Assembly: GCA_947258635.1 (NCBI GenBank) | Contig: CAMYJM010000190.1 | Coordinates: 1 to 5,808, forward strand | Origin: an uncultured Acidimicrobiaceae bacterium | GTDB taxonomy: Bacteria; Actinomycetota; Acidimicrobiia; Spongiisociales; UBA5794 | Reading direction: 5' to 3' | Length of the DNA: 5,808 bases | Shown here: piece by piece, positions 5,804-5,808 of the stretch | Numbering within the stretch: position 1 is the stretch's first letter | How the letters are laid out: each line of letters starts with the position of its first letter | Position numbers and translations under genes: made by a program | The notes under the pieces: model-generated | What the model was told of the DNA's origin: nothing | The model's input: only the letters and a program-made list of their open reading frames with translations | Databases searched by the model: none

Positions 5804-5808
5804 GATCC

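Overview
The window is high-GC bacterial DNA with long codon-biased ORFs, a GTG start, strong GGAGG-type ribosome binding sites and a Tad/Flp-pilus gene. This fits an actinobacterium, possibly one of the environmental or marine Acidimicrobiia-like lineages. That placement is inferred from style and gene content and is not proven. All five genes lie on the minus strand, so transcription runs from high to low coordinates. No tRNA, rRNA, CRISPR array or mobile element was seen. The intergenic gaps are short: 391-537, 2947-3018, 4324-4387 and 5090-5179.

In transcription order, the first gene (5803-5180) encodes a 207-residue protein with an N-terminal bacterial SH3-like domain and an unrecognised C-terminal half. 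It may begin beyond the right edge. Next comes a three-gene set with good ribosome binding sites. The first is a short-chain dehydrogenase/reductase (SDR)-fold protein (5089-4388) that lacks the YxxxK catalytic motif. The second is a three-domain rhodanese protein (4323-3019) in which only the third domain keeps a catalytic cysteine. The third is an 802-residue FAD oxidoreductase fused to a folate-binding GcvT-type module (2946-538), of the dimethylglycine/sarcosine dehydrogenase type. A separate unit follows, with a recognisable -35/-10 promoter (503-474) driving a TadE-like pseudopilin (390 to beyond position 1) that runs off the left edge.

The three central genes look like a metabolic module. 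The FAD-GcvT enzyme should oxidatively remove an N-methyl group and pass the one-carbon unit to tetrahydrofolate. The rhodanese should move a sulfane sulfur. The SDR-like protein is either a non-canonical enzyme or a binding protein. Joint action on a methylated, possibly sulfur-containing, compound is a hypothesis from gene order only. The most unusual features are the degenerate SDR active site, the two dead rhodanese repeats, and a perfect 8-bp hairpin just upstream of the rhodanese ribosome binding site.
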